Part shown: piece after piece, positions 9,537 to 18,091 of the stretch
Position numbering within the stretch: the first letter of the stretch is position 1
Layout of the letters: each line of letters opens with the position of its first letter
From: Colwellia sp.
GTDB taxonomy: Bacteria; Pseudomonadota; Gammaproteobacteria; Enterobacterales; Alteromonadaceae
DNA length: 35,094 bases
Direction of reading: 5' to 3'
NCBI GenBank assembly: GCA_003521815.1
Contig: DPHE01000016.1
Coordinates: forward strand, 8,689-43,782
Notes under the pieces: generated by a model
What the model was told of the DNA's origin: nothing
Databases searched by the model: none
The model's input: only the letters and a program-made list of their open reading frames with translations
Made by a program: the position numbers and the translations under genes

Positions 9537-10813
9537 CAACATCAACTACTAAAACTGAAAGTCAATTGCAACTGCCATTTTTTCAAGAGGTGTTGAGCAA
9601 CTTAGTGGCTAAGTTTACAAAGTTCAATCCATTTAGTTCATCCAAAGTGGCTCAAGACACAGCCGTTTTTGATCGTAGTTTTATCGTTCTCGCGTTAGTT
9701 ATGTATATGATTGGTTTGATTATGGTTGCAAGTTCTTCTATGCCAGTGGCAGAACGCTTGTTTAATAACCCTTTTCACTTTGTTATTCGTCATGCCATTT
9801 ATATCGTTTTAAGTTTAGGCATCGCTAGTGTCGCATTACAAATACCAATGGCTTGGTGGCAAAAAAATAGCGGTTACCTCTTAATGTTTGGCATATTTTT
9901 GTTGGTTACTGTTTTGCTTATTGGTCGCTCAGTTAACGGTTCGACGCGATGGATTGGACTTGGCCCTATAACTATACAAGCAGCAGAGCCCGCTAAATTG
10001 TTTTTCTTTTGTTATTTAGCTGCTTATTTAGTGCGTCGCCGCGACCAAGTCATGGAAGATTGGCGAGGATTTGCTAAACCGTTAATTGTGTTTGCTATAT
10101 TGGCTGCTTTGTTATTAAGACAACCTGATTTAGGCACCATTATCGTGATGTTTGTTACCACGTTTAGCCTACTGTTTTTAGCGGGAGCGAAACTTTGGCA
10201 ATTTATTAGTTTGGCATCGGTCGGCGTTTTTCTATTGTCTATGTTGGCTGTATTTGAACCTTATCGCTGGCGCCGTATTACTAGCTTTTTAGATCCATGG
10301 CAAGATCCTTTTGGTAGTGGCTACCAGTTAACCCAGTCACTTATGGCGTATGGTCGAGGTGAGATTTTTGGTCAGGGTTTAGGAAATAGCATTCAAAAGT
10401 TAGAATATTTACCTGAAGCACATACCGATTTTGTGATGGCAGTGTTAGCAGAAGAGTTGGGCTTTATCGGTATAGCCTTTATTTTGTTATTAAGCATGAT
10501 GTTGGTCTTTAAAGCCTTAATGTTAGGAAAAAAAGCACTCGCTAAAGAGAAGTTTTTTGAAGGTTTTTTCGCGTATGCCATTGGTATTTGGGTCTGTTTT
10601 CAGGCGGCAGTAAATGTTGGCGCTAGTGCCGGTATAGTGCCGACTAAAGGCTTAACTATGCCACTGATAAGTTATGGTGGTAGTTCTATGATTATCATGA
10701 CACTTGCAGTAGTCATTTTAATTCGTATCGATCACGAACTGCGTATGCAAAGTATTCAAGCAACCTCAGCGAAAAGTAAAGAAAAAAGCGTGGGAGAGAA
10801 AAATGACCAATAA
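9533..10813 (+). CDS. ftsW: Septal peptidoglycan polymerase FtsW
   Basis: 426-residue SEDS-family glycosyltransferase that polymerises lipid II at the septum with FtsI. A cytoplasmic N-tail of about 50 residues precedes roughly ten membrane segments. Signature pieces include GRSVNGSTRWIGLGPITIQAAEPAK, RQPDLGTIIV, PWQDPFGSGYQLTQSLMAYGRGE, LPEAHTDFVMAVLAEELGFIG and GLTMPLISYGGSS, which together separate FtsW from unrelated transporters. Its position between murD and murG favours FtsW over RodA. The start overlaps the murD stop (ATGA) and the 3' end overlaps murG by 11 bases. Confidence 0.97.
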   Translation: MTTSTTKTESQLQLPFFQEVLSNLVAKFTKFNPFSSSKVAQDTAVFDRSFIVLALVMYMIGLIMVASSSMPVAERLFNNPFHFVIRHAIYIVLSLGIASVALQIPMAWWQKNSGYLLMFGIFLLVTVLLIGRSVNGSTRWIGLGPITIQAAEPAKLFFFCYLAAYLVRRRDQVMEDWRGFAKPLIVFAILAALLLRQPDLGTIIVMFVTTFSLLFLAGAKLWQFISLASVGVFLLSMLAVFEPYRWRRITSFLDPWQDPFGSGYQLTQSLMAYGRGEIFGQGLGNSIQKLEYLPEAHTDFVMAVLAEELGFIGIAFILLLSMMLVFKALMLGKKALAKEKFFEGFFAYAIGIWVCFQAAVNVGASAGIVPTKGLTMPLISYGGSSMIIMTLAVVILIRIDHELRMQSIQATSAKSKEKSVGEKNDQ

Positions 10814-11951
10814 CACTCATACTCCTAAGGTTTTAACATTGCTAGTGATGGCAGGAGGAACCGGTGGTCACATATTTCCGGGGCTTGCCGTAGCAGATAA
10901 ATTAAAAAGTGAAGGTTGGCATATTCATTGGTTAGGTACGGCTGATCGTATGGAAGCTGACATTGTGCCTAAGCATGGTTATGATCTTTCTTTTATAAAT
11001 ATTAGTGGTCTACGTCATAAAAACGTTGTCGCTTGGTTGAAGTTACCGTTTAAATTAGTGAACTCATTGTTACAAGCATTCAGTATTATTAACACCATAA
11101 AACCTGATGTAGTTTTAGGTATGGGGGGGTATGCCAGTGCTCCTGGTGGTTTAGCCGCGTGGTTAATGAGAAAGCCTTTAATCGTACATGAACAAAATGC
11201 CGCGGCAGGATTAACTAATCGACTGTTAGCGCGCATTGCCACAAAAGTATGTTGCGCTTTTCCAGATGCTTTTAAAAGTAATATTACTGTAGAAGTGGTG
11301 GGTAACCCTTTGAGAGCAAGTATTGGCGAATATGTAGAACACCAACTAGAACATAACATTAGTGAAGACACAGCTAAAAAAATCCATAATATTTTGGTCG
11401 TGGGGGGCAGTTTAGGAGCACAAGTCTTAAATCAAATAGTGCCAAGCAGTTTTGCTCAATTGGTAAAAAAATCAAGCAACGCTAAAGCACCATTACTATT
11501 TAATATATGCCACCAAACCGGCAAAGGTAAACAAAATGACGTTATTGAAGCATATAACCAACAAGATTTAAACAATGACAAGATACGCATAACCGAATTT
11601 ATTGATGATATTGCCAGTGCCTATCAATGGGCTGATGTTGTTATTTGTCGAGCAGGGGCATTAACGGTGTCAGAACTAGCGATGGCTGCAACGCCTGCTA
11701 TTTTTATACCTTTGCCTCACGCAGTTGATGATCACCAAGTCAAAAATGCCCAATACTTGGTTTCTCGTGGTGGGGCAAGGTTAGTTAAGCAAAATGACTT
11801 AACGAGTGAAGGATTGGCTGAATTATTAAGAGAATTATTTAGTGAACCAGAAATTTTAAATAATATGGCGCAATCGGCTTTTGCCGCCGCAGATATTAAT
11901 GCAACAAATAAAGTTGCCAGCCTTTGTCAGAAATTAGCTGTCAGACATTAG
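10803..11951 (+). CDS. murG: Undecaprenyl-PP-MurNAc-pentapeptide GlcNAc transferase MurG
   Basis: 382-residue GT28-family glycosyltransferase, peripheral on the inner membrane, converting lipid I to lipid II. The glycine-rich loop G18-G-T-G-G-H is followed by GLAVAD, VLGMGGYASAPGGLAAW, HEQNAAAGLTNRLLA, VVGGSLGAQVLN and the C-terminal UDP-GlcNAc site CRAGALTVSELAMAATPAIFIPLPHAVDDHQ. The start lies inside ftsW and is preceded by a strong GGGAGAG ribosome-binding site 5 nt before the ATG. Slightly longer than E. coli MurG (355). Confidence 0.96.
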   Translation: MTNNTHTPKVLTLLVMAGGTGGHIFPGLAVADKLKSEGWHIHWLGTADRMEADIVPKHGYDLSFINISGLRHKNVVAWLKLPFKLVNSLLQAFSIINTIKPDVVLGMGGYASAPGGLAAWLMRKPLIVHEQNAAAGLTNRLLARIATKVCCAFPDAFKSNITVEVVGNPLRASIGEYVEHQLEHNISEDTAKKIHNILVVGGSLGAQVLNQIVPSSFAQLVKKSSNAKAPLLFNICHQTGKGKQNDVIEAYNQQDLNNDKIRITEFIDDIASAYQWADVVICRAGALTVSELAMAATPAIFIPLPHAVDDHQVKNAQYLVSRGGARLVKQNDLTSEGLAELLRELFSEPEILNNMAQSAFAAADINATNKVASLCQKLAVRH

Positions 11952-11994
11952 CGGTTAGAGATTAGTCTGTAGCAATAAGATCTAAATAGAGAAA

Positions 11995-13479
11995 ATGAGT
12001 AATAACATGAACCCAAATGAAATGAAGCACAATACTATGACCCCTAACGCAATGAAGATGCGTAACGTAGTGCCAGAAATGCGCCGCGTTAAACGGATCC
12101 ACTTTGTTGGTATCGGTGGCGCTGGTATGGGTGGTATTGCCGAAGTGTTATTGAATGAAGGTTATCAAATTTCAGGCTCGGATATTGGTGAAAACGACGT
12201 GGTCAAACGTCTCGTTAAATTTGGTGCGGATATTACTATTGGTCATGCGAGTGAAAATATTATTGGCGCGAGTGTTATCGTGGTTTCAACGGCTATCGAT
12301 CAGAATAATCCTGAAATAATAGCGGCAAAGGCTGAACGTATTCCGATTGTTCGTCGTGCAGAAATGTTAGCCGAATTGATGCGTTTTCGTCATGGTATTG
12401 CAATTGCCGGTACCCACGGTAAAACCACTACCACGAGTTTGATTGCCAGTATATTCGCACAAGGACAACTAGACCCTACTTTTGTTATTGGCGGTTTACT
12501 CAATAGTGCAGGAACTAATGCCAGGTTAGGTAGTAGCCGATATTTAGTCGCTGAAGCGGATGAAAGTGATGCATCATTTTTGCACTTACAGCCCATGGTC
12601 TCAGTTATTACCAATATTGATGAAGATCATATGGAAACTTATCAAGGTGATTTTGAAAAGCTCAAAGACACTTATATTGAGTTTTTACATAATTTACCCT
12701 TTTACGGTTTAGCTGTGGTGTGTATTGACAACCCGGTAGTTCGTGAATTATTACCACGCATTAGTCGTCAAGTTATAACTTATGGATTTTCAGAAGATGC
12801 TGATATACGTGCAGCTAATTATCAGCAAGATGGTAGTGTGAGCTATTTTACCGTGGAAATAGATGGTCAACCACCCCTAGATATGAGTGTGAATTTACCC
12901 GGACAGCACAATGTACTTAATGCGCTTGCGGGTGTAGCTGTTGCTAAAGATGAAGGAATAAATGACGAAGCTATTTGCCAAGCCTTAGCTGAATTTGCGG
13001 GTATAGGTCGTCGATTTGAACAGCTAGGTGACCTAAGGACTGATGCAGGAAATATGGTGCTAGTTGATGATTATGGTCATCACCCAAGTGAGGTTAAAGC
13101 TACTATTTTAGCGATGCGGACAGGTTGGCCAGATAAACGATTAGTGATGGTTTTTCAGCCACACCGTTATTCTCGTACACGTGATTTATATGAAGATTTT
13201 GTAGAAGTGTTGTCAGAAGTTGATTGTTTGTTTTTGTTAGATGTTTATTCTGCGGGTGAACCCGCCATCGTTTCAGCCGACAGTAAAAGTTTAGCCCGTT
13301 CAATTCGTCAAAGGGGCCAAATTGAACCTATTTATGTGAGTGATGTTGATATGTTGCCGGCATTACTTGCTGCACAGTTGCAAGATAACGATATGGTTAT
13401 TACTCAAGGCGCAGGTAATATTGGTGCGTTAGCACGTGACCTATCATTACATTCGTTATTACAAGTAGAGCAGGTATAA
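11995..13479 (+). CDS. murC: UDP-MurNAc:L-alanine ligase MurC
   Basis: 494 residues; the first committed Mur ligase, adding L-alanine to UDP-MurNAc. Shows HFVGIGGAGMGGIAEVL near residue 36, ATP loop G139-T-H-G-K-T, EADESDASF, NIDEDHMETY, DDYGHHPSEV and FQPHRYSRT. The core starts with VVPEMRRVKRIHFVGIG, as in E. coli. Ahead of it are about 25 extra residues built from an imperfect repeat (MNPNEMK then MTPNAMK), with several alternative ATGs (12007, 12022, 12037, 12052, 12058). The first ATG at 11995 has the best upstream purines (AGAGA), but a shorter protein is possible. Confidence 0.95.
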   Translation: MSNNMNPNEMKHNTMTPNAMKMRNVVPEMRRVKRIHFVGIGGAGMGGIAEVLLNEGYQISGSDIGENDVVKRLVKFGADITIGHASENIIGASVIVVSTAIDQNNPEIIAAKAERIPIVRRAEMLAELMRFRHGIAIAGTHGKTTTTSLIASIFAQGQLDPTFVIGGLLNSAGTNARLGSSRYLVAEADESDASFLHLQPMVSVITNIDEDHMETYQGDFEKLKDTYIEFLHNLPFYGLAVVCIDNPVVRELLPRISRQVITYGFSEDADIRAANYQQDGSVSYFTVEIDGQPPLDMSVNLPGQHNVLNALAGVAVAKDEGINDEAICQALAEFAGIGRRFEQLGDLRTDAGNMVLVDDYGHHPSEVKATILAMRTGWPDKRLVMVFQPHRYSRTRDLYEDFVEVLSEVDCLFLLDVYSAGEPAIVSADSKSLARSIRQRGQIEPIYVSDVDMLPALLAAQLQDNDMVITQGAGNIGALARDLSLHSLLQVEQV

Positions 13480-13481
13480 AA

Positions 13482-14459
13482 ATGACACTAACAGTCGTTA
13501 AAAAAAGGTCTATATCTCAACAAATAGACCTGTTATCTGAAGTAAAGCAAGAAACGTTAGCTGTACTTTATGGTGGTGATTCTGCTGAACGTGATGTATC
13601 GCTAAAATCAGGTAATGCTATTGCACAAGGGTTAGAACAAGCTGGTTTTAAAGTAAAACTAATTGATACTAAAGATGTGTCATTAACAACGTTAGTTAGC
13701 CAAAGCATTAAACATGTATTTATTGCCTTACATGGGCGTGGTGGTGAAGATGGTTGCTTACAAGGTGCATTAGAATCATTAGATATCAATTATACAGGCT
13801 CAAATGTTTTAGGCTCGGCTTTATCCATGGATAAGGTACGTAGTAAACAAATATTTAAAGCGTGCGGTATACCCACTGCGGACTTTGCTGTGGTGACTAA
13901 AGCTGACTTTTGTGAATTGGATATTGATCAGATGCTTAATGAACTTGGCGGTAAAGTCATGGTTAAGCCAGCACATGAGGGATCGAGTATCGGCATGGCA
14001 ATGGCAGATTCTCCTGCGAAGTTACATAACGCTTTAGTAGAAGCTTTTGGTTTTGATGGAGATGTTTTAGTCGAAGCATGGATCAATGGCCCTGAATTTA
14101 CCGTCGCAATTTTAGGTGATGAAGCACTACCTGCTATACATATGGAAACGCCACGAGAGTTTTATGATTATGAGGCTAAATATCAATCAACGAGTACTCA
14201 ATACCATTGTCCTTGTGGATTAAGTGAAAAAGAAGAGGCGCACATACAAGCACTTTCATTAAAAGCATTTAAAGCGACAGGTGCGAGTGGTTGGGGACGT
14301 GTGGATTTAATGCAAGATAACGAAGGACACTGGCAATTATTGGAAGTGAACACTGTGCCAGGAATGACAGAAACATCATTAGTGCCAAAAGCCGCAAAAG
14401 TACAGGGTCTAAGCTTTAGCGAATTGGTTGAGCGTATTGTTTTATTAAGTATCAATTAA
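13482..14459 (+). CDS. ddlB: D-alanine:D-alanine ligase DdlB
   Basis: 325-residue ATP-grasp enzyme making the D-Ala-D-Ala dipeptide used by MurF. Signatures are LYGGDSAERDVSLKSGNAI, ALHGRGGEDGCLQGALE, GSALSMDKVRSK, VKPAHEGSSIGM, the substrate-loop DYEAKYQSTSTQY and LEVNTVPGMTETSLVPKAA. Compared with E. coli DdlB there is an N-terminal extension of about 20 residues before the first strand. An AGCAGG ribosome-binding site sits at the end of murC and the start is 2 bases after the murC stop, supporting this start. Confidence 0.96.
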   Translation: MTLTVVKKRSISQQIDLLSEVKQETLAVLYGGDSAERDVSLKSGNAIAQGLEQAGFKVKLIDTKDVSLTTLVSQSIKHVFIALHGRGGEDGCLQGALESLDINYTGSNVLGSALSMDKVRSKQIFKACGIPTADFAVVTKADFCELDIDQMLNELGGKVMVKPAHEGSSIGMAMADSPAKLHNALVEAFGFDGDVLVEAWINGPEFTVAILGDEALPAIHMETPREFYDYEAKYQSTSTQYHCPCGLSEKEEAHIQALSLKAFKATGASGWGRVDLMQDNEGHWQLLEVNTVPGMTETSLVPKAAKVQGLSFSELVERIVLLSIN

Positions 14460-14470
14460 CAGGGTGTTGG

Positions 14471-14485
14471 ATTTATTCTGACAAA
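14471..14485 (+). promoter_or_regulatory. 15-nt motif upstream of ftsQ shared with ftsZ
   Basis: ATTTATTCTGACAAA lies in the short ddlB-ftsQ gap, 14 bases before the ftsQ start. The identical 15-mer occurs at 16643-16657 ahead of ftsZ, where it is half of a perfect dyad. Here the left half of the dyad is missing. It may be a regulatory or translational element; the sequence alone cannot say which. Confidence 0.35.
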
Positions 14486-14499
14486 ATAGACAATAAAAT

Positions 14500-15363
14500 A
14501 TGAAAGATAAGCAATCAGTATCAGTAAATCAACAAGCATTATCGTTTGGCCTTGGCTTAGCGTTTTTCTTGTGGGTGCTTATTGGTTTGATCAGTATTGC
14601 TTGGTGGTTGACGAATAGATTGGTTGAACAAGAGAATTTACCTGTTAATTCTGTAGTGATCAGTGGAGAAATGCCTTATACCAAACGTACAGATATATTG
14701 TCTGCGATGGACAATATTAACTTAGGCAATTTTTTTCAAGTTGATGTGAATGAAATTCAAAGTCAAGTTTCTGCTTTACCTTGGGTTTACTCCGTCGCGG
14801 TAAGAAAGCAATGGCCTAATGAGGTTAAAATTTATATTGTCGATCAAACGCCTGTGGCATTGTGGAATGGTGATTTTCTCTTGAATGAGTTTGGCAAAGC
14901 GTTTCAAGCCGATACTAGACGATTAACACAGGCTTTACCGAAATTTTTTGGTCCTGAAGGCAGTGAGTTATTAGCATTAGAAAATTTCATCAATTTAAAC
15001 GACTTATTAGAGTATAGAAATTTAGCGATTGATGAACTTGTACTTAGCGAGCGTTTTTCGTGGCAACTGACCTTAAATGATGGTGTTATGCTGAATTTAG
15101 GCCGCGAGGAACGGGTAAAACGTGTACAAAGATTTATGGATGTATATCCTTTAATCAAAACTCACTTGGAACAGCAACCAAAACAGCAAAATAACCATAA
15201 AAAACAGTTGAAACAAGCGGTGGATTATATTGATTTACGGTATGATACAGGATTGGCAGTTGGCTGGAAATCAGCAGCCAACTTACCCTTAAGCATAAAA
15301 TTACAAACCCAACAAAAAAAACAGCGACATATTTATGCGATCAACAAAAGAGTTCACCTTTAA
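14500..15363 (+). CDS. ftsQ: Cell division protein FtsQ
   Basis: 287-residue bitopic division protein bridging early and late divisome components. A short cytoplasmic tail, one membrane segment at about residues 14-40, a POTRA domain beginning VNSVVISGEMPYTKRTDI (about 50-118) with VRKQWPNEVKIYIVDQTPVALWN, then the beta domain with LNDGVMLNLGREERVKRVQRF and the late YIDLRYDTGLAVGWK. A Gln/Lys-rich loop at about 225-237 precedes YIDLRY. The stop overlaps the ftsA start by one base (TAATG). Confidence 0.94.
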   Translation: MKDKQSVSVNQQALSFGLGLAFFLWVLIGLISIAWWLTNRLVEQENLPVNSVVISGEMPYTKRTDILSAMDNINLGNFFQVDVNEIQSQVSALPWVYSVAVRKQWPNEVKIYIVDQTPVALWNGDFLLNEFGKAFQADTRRLTQALPKFFGPEGSELLALENFINLNDLLEYRNLAIDELVLSERFSWQLTLNDGVMLNLGREERVKRVQRFMDVYPLIKTHLEQQPKQQNNHKKQLKQAVDYIDLRYDTGLAVGWKSAANLPLSIKLQTQQKKQRHIYAINKRVHL

Positions 15364-16598
15364 TGTCTAAAATTATAGAAAGAAATTTAGTCGTAGGATT
15401 AGATATTGGCACATCAAAAATTTCCGTCGCGGTTGGCGAAATAACGCCTGATAATCAATTAAGTATTATTGGTGTTGGTAATCAACCAGCACGTGGTATG
15501 GACAAAGGTGGTGTTAATGATTTGAATTTAGTTATTCAATCTGTGCAACGTGCTATTAACGAAGCTGAATTGATGGCTGACTGTCAAATTAGCTCAATTT
15601 ACTTGGGTATTTCAGGTAAGCATATTAGTTGCCAAAATGAAAATGGCATGGTGCCAATTAACGATAAAGAAGTCACTCAAGAAGATGTTGATAATGTTAT
15701 TCATACTGCACGCAGCGTCCCTATTTCAGCTGAACGTCGAATGTTGCATGTGTTACCACAGGAATATAGCATCGACTGCCAAGATGGCATAAAAAGCCCT
15801 ATAGGTATGTCGGGCGTTCGTATGGAAGCTAAAGTACACATTGTAACGTGTGCTAATGACATGGCTAAAAATTTAGTTAAATGTGTTGAACGTTGCAATT
15901 TAAATGCAGACAACCTTATTTTTTCTGCCTTAGCTTCAAGCTACTCGATATTAACGGATGATGAAAAAGAGCTTGGTATTTGTGTGATTGATATGGGTGC
16001 AGGTACAATGGATATTTCAATATTCATTGGTGGCGCACTGCGTCATACAGCGGTTATCCCTGTTGCCGGAAATCAAGTGACGAGTGACATAGCGAAAATA
16101 TTTCGTACACCATTAAGCCATGCGGAAGATATTAAAGTGCAATATGCATGCGCTTTAAGGCATTTAGTTAGTATGGAAGAAAGTATTGAAGTACCTAGTG
16201 TTGGTGGTCGTCCGGCTCGTACTATGTCGCGCCATACGTTATCTGAAGTGGTTGAACCAAGATATCAGGAATTATTTGAATTAATTCAAGAAGAAGTTCG
16301 TGAAGCGGGTTTAGAAGATCAAATTGCTGCGGGTTATGTCTTAACTGGTGGGACAGCAAAAATGGAAGGTGTGGTGGAGTTTGCCGAAGAAGTTTTTCAA
16401 ATGCCAGTACGAATAGCATCACCGTTAGCTGTAAAAGGTCTAAAAGAATATGTAGATGATCCACGTTATGCCACAGTTGTTGGTTTATTGCATTACGGTA
16501 TGCAATCGCATCAGTCAGGCACTAAAGAAAATAAAAGTTCTGCAGGTGTCATTGGACTGTGGCCAAGGTTACATGCTTGGTTTAAAGGTGAATTTTAA
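15363..16598 (+). CDS. ftsA: Cell division protein FtsA
   Basis: 411-residue actin-like ATPase that tethers FtsZ to the membrane. The phosphate loop VGLDIGTSKISVAVGE at residues 11-26, a 1C subdomain, CVIDMGAGTMDISIF, and GYVLTGGTAKMEGV are as expected. The C-terminus GLWPRLHAWFKGEF is the conserved amphipathic membrane-targeting helix. The start is coupled to ftsQ by a TAATG junction. An 83-bp gap carrying a perfect dyad separates it from ftsZ. Confidence 0.97.
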   Translation: MSKIIERNLVVGLDIGTSKISVAVGEITPDNQLSIIGVGNQPARGMDKGGVNDLNLVIQSVQRAINEAELMADCQISSIYLGISGKHISCQNENGMVPINDKEVTQEDVDNVIHTARSVPISAERRMLHVLPQEYSIDCQDGIKSPIGMSGVRMEAKVHIVTCANDMAKNLVKCVERCNLNADNLIFSALASSYSILTDDEKELGICVIDMGAGTMDISIFIGGALRHTAVIPVAGNQVTSDIAKIFRTPLSHAEDIKVQYACALRHLVSMEESIEVPSVGGRPARTMSRHTLSEVVEPRYQELFELIQEEVREAGLEDQIAAGYVLTGGTAKMEGVVEFAEEVFQMPVRIASPLAVKGLKEYVDDPRYATVVGLLHYGMQSHQSGTKENKSSAGVIGLWPRLHAWFKGEF

Positions 16599-16636
16599 TT
16601 TATTTTAAAAATGTGGTTAAGTAAAAATTTTTATAG

Positions 16637-16654
16637 GTCAGAATTTATTCTGAC
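16637..16654. promoter_or_regulatory. Perfect 18-bp inverted repeat ahead of ftsZ
   Basis: GTCAGAAT-TT-ATTCTGAC is a perfect dyad with 8-bp arms and a 2-bp centre, 27 bases before the ftsZ start codon. Its right half continues into a 15-mer also found in front of ftsQ. A loop of 2 is too tight for an RNA hairpin without opening pairs, and there is no trailing T-run, so a protein-binding operator is more likely than a terminator. The function is inferred. Confidence 0.5.
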
Positions 16655-16681
16655 AAATTTAATAAAAAGCGGAGAGACAAA

Positions 16682-17842
16682 ATGTTTGAATTAATGGAAG
16701 ACCATAACGAAGAAGCCATTATAAAGGTCATTGGTGTTGGCGGTGGTGGCGGCAACGCTGTAGAACACATGGTAACTCAAACCATTGAAGGTGTAGAGTT
16801 TATTACAGCGAATACTGATTCACAGGCACTGCGTAATTCATCGGCTAATGTCACTTTACAATTAGGTGCAGATGTAACCAAAGGTTTAGGTGCGGGCGCT
16901 AACCCTAATATTGGCCGTCAAGCAGCAGAGGAAGATCGGGAAACTATTATGCAAACGCTTAATGGTGCAGATATGATCTTTATCGCCGCAGGTATGGGTG
17001 GTGGTACAGGTACAGGAGCTGCGCCTGTTGTTGCTGAAATAGCGAAAGAAATGGGCATACTAACGGTTGCTGTTGTGACTAAACCCTTTCCATTCGAAGG
17101 CAAAAAACGCATGAGTTATGCTGACCAAGGGATTGAGGCGTTAGCCAAAAGTGTAGATTCACTGATCACTATCCCTAACGAAAAGCTGTTAAAAGTGCTT
17201 GGTCCAGGAACAAGTTTATTAGACGCTTTTAAAGCAGCCAATAATGTTTTATTAGGTGCAGTGCAGGGTATTGCAGAGTTAATTACTCGACCGGGTTTAA
17301 TCAACGTCGATTTTGCTGATGTACGTACAGTAATGTCAGAAATGGGTACTGCGATGATGGGATCTGGTATTGCTTCAGGTCCAGACCGTGCAGAAGAAGC
17401 AGCAGAATCTGCAATTTCTAGCCCTTTACTTGAAGATGTTAACTTAGCCGGCGCACGCGGTATTTTAGTTAATATTACTGCCGGTATGGATATTAGCATT
17501 GATGAATTTGAAACGGTTGGTAATGCGGTAAAAGCGTTTGCCAGTGAAAATGCTACAGTAGTTGTTGGTGCAGTTATTGACCCTGAAATGACAGAAGAGC
17601 TTCGCGTAACGGTTGTTGCTACAGGTATTGGCGCAGAAATCAAACCAGATATTACATTGGTTAATCCTGTCCCTATGGTTGAGCCAAAAGTTGTTGGTGG
17701 TGATTATACGTCAGCAGCGCCACAAGTAGATATGGCTGCAGAGCCTATTGTAATGACAGATAGTAATGTTCAAAAAGTTGCGCATGCAGATTTAGATAAT
17801 TATTTAGATATTCCTGCATTTTTACGTAAGCAAGCTGACTAA
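16682..17842 (+). CDS. ftsZ: Cell division GTPase FtsZ
   Basis: 386-residue tubulin homologue that polymerises into the Z ring. VIGVGGGGGNAVEHM starts the nucleotide-binding half. The tubulin signature GGGTGTG lies at residues 106-112, the same numbering as E. coli, and NVDFADVRTVM carries the T7-loop catalytic aspartates. A short variable linker leads to the terminal peptide LDIPAFLRKQAD, the docking site for FtsA, ZipA and ZapD. A GGAGAGAC ribosome-binding site precedes the ATG. Complete, with no anomalies. Confidence 0.98.
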   Translation: MFELMEDHNEEAIIKVIGVGGGGGNAVEHMVTQTIEGVEFITANTDSQALRNSSANVTLQLGADVTKGLGAGANPNIGRQAAEEDRETIMQTLNGADMIFIAAGMGGGTGTGAAPVVAEIAKEMGILTVAVVTKPFPFEGKKRMSYADQGIEALAKSVDSLITIPNEKLLKVLGPGTSLLDAFKAANNVLLGAVQGIAELITRPGLINVDFADVRTVMSEMGTAMMGSGIASGPDRAEEAAESAISSPLLEDVNLAGARGILVNITAGMDISIDEFETVGNAVKAFASENATVVVGAVIDPEMTEELRVTVVATGIGAEIKPDITLVNPVPMVEPKVVGGDYTSAAPQVDMAAEPIVMTDSNVQKVAHADLDNYLDIPAFLRKQAD

Positions 17843-17905
17843 ATTGCCAATAACTCGATTGATATTAGAAATGTATACGATTCAGTAACGGGTTGCTAGG
17901 TATAA

Positions 17906-17934
17906 AAAAATGATAGTAACAAGTAGTCATTTTT
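17906..17934 (+). terminator. Weak candidate terminator after ftsZ
   Basis: AAAAATGA (17906-17913) and TCATTTTT (17927-17934) form an 8-bp AT-rich inverted repeat around a 13-base loop. It ends in four Ts about 90 bases after the ftsZ stop. The stem has only two G/C pairs, so termination would be partial at best. The rest of the 249-bp ftsZ-lpxC gap may hold an lpxC promoter (TTGGGT at 17991 and TATCTT at 18013, 16-bp spacing), also weak. Confidence 0.25.
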
Positions 17935-18091
17935 GATTTCACTCGCTATTATTGTTATATTGCGTCACCTAAAAAAGCATACCTGTCAAGTTGGGTAATT
18001 TAGTTAGGTCATTATCTTATTTTTAAGCGTAACGTTTAAATGTAAGTGACAGAAGCAAAAAGCAATATATAAGTAGAGAAACGAGGCTAAT

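Noticed and set aside
17116..17643. 175-codon open frame antisense to ftsZ
   Set aside because: Ser/Ile/Ala/Pro-rich translation with no family signal, lying wholly under conserved ftsZ sequence; a codon-bias shadow.
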